Assembly: GCA_030490835.1 (NCBI GenBank)
Contig: CM059972.1
Location: 30,669,452 to 30,733,451 of the forward strand
Length of the DNA stretch: 64,000 nucleotides
Reading direction: 5' to 3'
DNA from: Annona cherimola
Taxonomy: Eukaryota; Streptophyta; Magnoliopsida; Magnoliales; Annonaceae
The translations under genes and the position numbers were made by a program. A model generated the notes under the pieces. That model saw nothing but the letters and a program-made list of their open reading frames with translations, was not told where the DNA came from and made no database searches. Below, piece after piece: positions 60,501-64,000 of this stretch. The first letter of the stretch is position 1. Each line of letters starts with the position of its first letter.

Positions 60501-63225
60501 CACATGAATGTATATATTTGAACAAATGTGACCCATAAACATACTTGATTGAGATGAAACTTGGTCTCCTAGATAAACAAATGATGATAAATATAATGAA
60601 TGGATTAGATTTTCCATTAAGAATCAAAATCTTAGATTTTGAAGAAGTTACATGGGTCTGCTTCTATGTATCTGGGATATATAGAAATGGAAACGTAAAT
60701 TATTTTATTATATTGGTTTTGTATATTTATAAATGGGGCTCATGCAAAGTGATACCAGACAAACGAATGGACTTATATGATAACATAGTTGATTCTAAAT
60801 AAAATAAATTGAGTAAATTTTCCATCAAATATAAACATATTAGAAATGAAACAGGTCATATAACATAGGGGTTTCATTGGAGTGGAGGCCATATATTATT
60901 GATATCATTCATTCAAAATTCAATTTTTAATTAAATAAGAGTACTGTTGGCATTTGGTGAAAGGAAAACAATTTTTTTTTAGATTTCGTTTTATTAACAT
61001 TTTGATATAGTTTGACATTTTAATTGCTTAACTACCTTAGTTTTTTATCATTACCTCTATATTCTCATTGTTTTTCACATAATTATCCTATTTATTTTAT
61101 GTTTATTCTTTTTTGTCCTAATCATTTTCCCCGTTATATCATATAATACTCTCATTTTAAAATTAAATTTCACGAATTTTTCTTTACCATTTTTTTTTGG
61201 GTTACCTCTTACCGCATCATAAATTAAAACTCATTTAACCCCCACCAATCAATTGATTGGTGCCCTTTCGAACCAGTCTGATTATATAAGCTCTTCCCTA
61301 GTAAAGAAAATCAGGGAGAACCATTATTATGGTTTGTTAACTACAAAAATTGACTTTAAGAAATCATGATTAGTAGTGAACATATTATTTTAGTTATATA
61401 CATTGCCTCAATGTTGGGTGCAAACTAGGTTAAGTCAACCAATGGCCCACCCCTAACTCATCTTGTTGTTAACCAATTTAAACGTGTATTTTTCATAATT
61501 CAAGATAGGGGTGGGTTGCGAAATTTGATTCAAACTTAAAAATAATGTCAGAGTGGGTCGACTATATCCCAACCTAAATAGTCTGAACTTGCCTTGCATA
61601 TATTCATTTACTAAAAAGTATAAATATTTTTTATCTTATTCCCATTTTCATTACAATTTTCACATTATTTATAGTTCATTATACTCTAATTAAAATTTTT
61701 AAATTATATGTTGTAACAATTAATATGTAAGTCTGATATAAATGAGATTGTAAGCTAAATAAGCATTTAAAATACTAAAAATTGCAAAATTACCCAAAAT
61801 TTTAACTCAAATTGCAAACCCAAGACTGACTTGAATTTGACCCAATTTCTTGAGATGTAGGGTTTAGTGTTGGATCAATTTTGTTCCAACCAGCCACTGA
61901 GGCACCACATTTGCCCCATTGAGCTGGGTGATGTGGCCTCAAAGCGCGCCAATAGCATGTCACATGGAGTAGCAGCAAAGCAGTGGTGACATTATTTCTC
62001 CTCAAGTTTTTGTGGGAGTGTCCACTAGTTGGGATATTTTGAAATATTATTAGAAAAAAATTGAAATATTAGTAAGATATGTGTAGAATATTATTAGGAA
62101 ATTGTAAGAATGTTTCAGGGCTTAATTATAATACTGGTTGAGATGATGTAATATATGAATACCCATAAAAAAAATTTTCTTCCAACCCATCATGATATGT
62201 AGGGAATTTTTCTTTTTTTAGGAGATTATAGTATGTAGGATTAGGTATAAGGTTTTCCAAACAAAGTTAGGGTTGGGTCAATCTTTGTGCAGTATGAATG
62301 TCCCATTTTCACCCTTGCATCTAATAATAATTATCAGCAACAATATGTTTGGTTGCCTAAGTGTATATGTCATGAAGTAAATGAAACTATTTATTATGGA
62401 AGTTGATTTCATGCACCGAGGTGCACTTAGCTTCGGTGCACCAGGGTGCAAATATCCATTTTCTTAATATTTTTTTTTGAAAATTTTTTACAAGATCGTT
62501 AATCTAAATATATTTAAAAAAATATAAAAAAAGGGTTAAATGCACCCGAGTCTACTGAAGCTAAGTGCTCCCAGGTGCATGAAATCAGTTTCCATTTATT
62601 ATTATTATTATTATTATTGGTTATTATTATTATTTGAAAAAACTGACTTAGCGCACATGCTAAAAAGCATTGACAATCACCCATTCAAATCCTGACTCTC
62701 AAGGAGATCCTCTATTTGTTTCAAATCCTGGTCCTCAAGATATGGTTCAATGCTAAAACTGATCCCCTCAACGCCTCTAGAGTGATGTGATTTTGCTTGA
62801 CTAAATGCAGGAGAAGACAAATGCTTACCTATCTGGTTTGTTAGTTCTGTTATATCTTGTCAATTTTCTTTAAAATGCAAAGCCCCTTTAGCGAGATTCT
62901 TAATTTAACTTCATTCTGCAGCAAAGATCTGATTGTTTGTTTCTAATTCAGACCTGTTCGTTGAATCCTCCTTTGTGAGTTTTACTAGATGTGAATAATG
63001 AGAATTGCTTGAGCAGTCGATGTTTGATTATTTCTATATCTACTTCCATGCATGAACATGGCTTATAGTGTGTATTTAATGATTTGAAAGGTTTTCCATT
63101 ATGGGAATTTTGATGGTTATCAAAAGGATTGCATTCCAGAACTTGAGAACGGGCAAGAAGTTTACTTGCACGTCAACGAGGAAAGACGCAAACTTAATTC
63201 TAGGTACAAACATGGGATGCTCATG

Positions 63226-63291
<66 letters not shown>

Positions 63292-63889
63292 TTAAGCCTG
63301 CTTAGATTGCCATCCCTTTTTCAGGCAAAGCATTGTTAGGTTAGGTTCCATCAAAGGGCATCTTAACGGAGACAACCATGTGACATTTTCCTTAGTCCTC
63401 GTTGCACTGCCTGCACTCTGAGATTCCCCAGTGAGTTCCTCCCGAAAATGGCAATGGTCTGCTATTGCAGCTTGTGCATCCAGCATCAGGTGCATCCATT
63501 AGGCTATTCAGGCAACACAACACCAATGGATTGACAGGATGATCAACTGGTGTGCATGCTGGCATCTCAGGCTAGCAGCAACCTGGGGATTACTGTTGGA
63601 CTTTTTAACCTGGACAGTACAAACTACTTTCTTCTTAGCTGGACATTCACCATTCCTGTTTTGTTTGGAATCTATACCAATCTGTTTGCTTGAACTTAGG
63701 TAGTATTTGAGTCCTGACAGTTTTTTCTTTATTATATTTACGTTTATCTCCATTTTGTGCCTATTTACTTGAAACTAACATTCCTCCTTGTTCTAGGCTG
63801 CACTCGGCAGGTCATTTGTTGGATGTCTGCATGAGTAACGTGGGTTTGACTCATCTAGAGCCAGGAAAAGGATACCACTTTCCTGATGG
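57577..63889 (+). CDS. Alanyl-tRNA editing protein (AlaX-like), 5' part
   Basis: Exons 57577-57660 (MDLNPTKLAYFDDMHRLEST...), 57758-57904 (AEDGRVVLIFDSTIFYPQGG, GQPFDTGFV), 63091-63203 (VFHYGNFDG, ENGQEVYLHVNEERRKLNSR) and 63797-63889 (LHSAGHLLDVCMSN, GLTHLEPGKGYHFPDG). All junctions are GT-AG and keep frame. The gene continues past the window. The family is the free-standing second additional domain of alanyl/threonyl-tRNA synthetases, which hydrolyses mischarged tRNA-Ala (Ser or Gly). Two hallmarks are visible: the FYPQGGGQP loop and the zinc-binding HSAGH (HxxxH). The first histidine pair is complete; the later Cys/His ligands would lie off the window. Intron 2 is 5.2 kb and full of MITEs. 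No break was seen. Confidence 0.9.
57905..58608 (+). other. AlaX-like intron 2, first part
   Basis: Intron sequence with an (AT)n run near 58350-58372; no gene. Confidence 0.5.
58609..59155 (+). mobile_element. Two F1 MITEs head to tail
   Basis: Copy one runs 58609-58895 and copy two 58896-59155, same orientation and order of words, ending 'aacaaacatgccctta'. They lie in the AlaX-like intron. Confidence 0.75.
59232..59505 (-). mobile_element. F1 MITE copy, reverse
   Basis: 'aggtgtttgagaacaccaaaaacttttcaatctaaaacttttcactctcc' to 'aaacgcaccctta'. It faces the preceding pair, so three F1 copies lie within 900 bp. Confidence 0.75.
59505..60165 (+). mobile_element. F3 copy split by an F2 insertion
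   Basis: The left part of F3 (59505-59696, to 'aatgtaataatattttat') resumes at about 60056 ('ctttataaaattatttatccatgtag'). The F2 fold-back element 59697-60055 sits between, with tttat on both sides as a likely target duplication. Confidence 0.6.
59697..60055. mobile_element. F2 fold-back MITE nested in F3
   Basis: The outer arms 'acatacaatatgttgtatttgtgcttaa' and 'ttaagcatatataacatattgcatat' are inverted. Inner F2 words are 'aatccatgtaccaagtgttgctgttttac' and 'gtaaaatgacaaaacttaatatatgga'. Confidence 0.7.
60165..60680. mobile_element. F3 fold-back element
   Basis: Two F3 halves in inverted arrangement. 'gttacatagaagtgg...caaaatctaagattttgat...tttatctaggagatcaagtt' on the left is mirrored by '...cttggtctcctagataaac...atcaaaatcttagattttg...cttctatg' on the right. 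The arms are about 240 bp and the centre is near 60400. Confidence 0.75.
60681..62409 (+). other. AlaX-like intron 2, last part
   Basis: Further F3-like words to about 60890; distant F1-like T-rich sequence at 60960-61215. 61400-62290 has 'gggtgggttg' and 'cccacccctaac' words but no defined ends. No gene supported. Confidence 0.4.
62410..62581. mobile_element. Short F2-type MITE with 40-bp ends
   Basis: The ends catgcaccgaggtgcactta and catgcacctgggagcactta (right end read in reverse) form inverted repeats of about 40 bp with a few changes. Related to the agtgcacc-ended copy at 40679-40971. Confidence 0.65.
63226..63291 (+). repeat. (CT)n-(CA)n compound microsatellite
   Basis: (ct)22 to 63269, then (ca)11, lying about 22 nt downstream of an AlaX-like splice donor. 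Confidence 0.95.
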
Positions 63890-64000
63890 GTATGATTATA
63901 TCGCATCTTCATTCTGCTATATTGCTTAATTTTCTTTAAAGATCATAGTATTTTCACTGTTTTTGAGCTGTCAGTCACCAAAGATGGACATCAAACAATT

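Overview
This is a stretch of flowering-plant nuclear genome. It is AT-rich, its genes carry GT-AG introns and TATA boxes, and most of the window is transposon-derived. Nothing points to a bacterium, organelle or virus. I cannot name the species from sequence alone.

Left third (1-24,200): three complete genes for desiccation-related, ferritin-like secreted proteins (PCC13-62 family) lie in tandem on the minus strand: A (2394-3557), B (5718-6854) and C (19299-24175). Each has three exons with the same phases and a middle exon of exactly 226 nt. B and C are pushed apart by an 8.3-kb Gypsy-type LTR retrotransposon (10321-18584) that carries only a decayed gag. Gene C has a 3.8-kb second intron holding a fold-back MITE and a retroposon scar reduced to 16 nt plus a 27-nt poly(T). 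ACGT-core (ABRE/G-box) motifs upstream of A and C fit stress or ABA control.

Middle (25,000-47,200): mostly dead sequence. A folate-pathway gene (FolD: methylenetetrahydrofolate dehydrogenase/cyclohydrolase) lies on the minus strand between about 30.8 and 39.95 kb. Frameshifts break it, and a 6.7-kb Copia element (31769-38501) sits inside one of its exons. The Copia element is flanked by a 262-bp direct repeat of FolD sequence instead of the usual 5-bp target duplication. This is the most unusual structure in the window. A LINE 3' end, a solo LTR and many MITEs fill the rest.

Right third (47,200-64,000): a small intronless gene on the minus strand (47758-47988), with a clear TATA box and paired ACGT elements, encodes a 76-residue protein I do not recognise. 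A 2.46-kb transposon with terminal inverted repeats (54777-57235) follows. The 5' half of an alanyl-tRNA editing-domain gene (AlaX-like, plus strand, from 57577) then runs off the end. Its second intron is 5.2 kb and packed with MITEs.

Three MITE families, here called F1, F2 and F3, recur across the window and are in places nested or inverted against each other. Short tandem duplications (30-180 bp) are also frequent. The functional genes do not form one pathway. The coherent unit is the desiccation-protein cluster, and the main story of the window is transposon activity around and inside genes.
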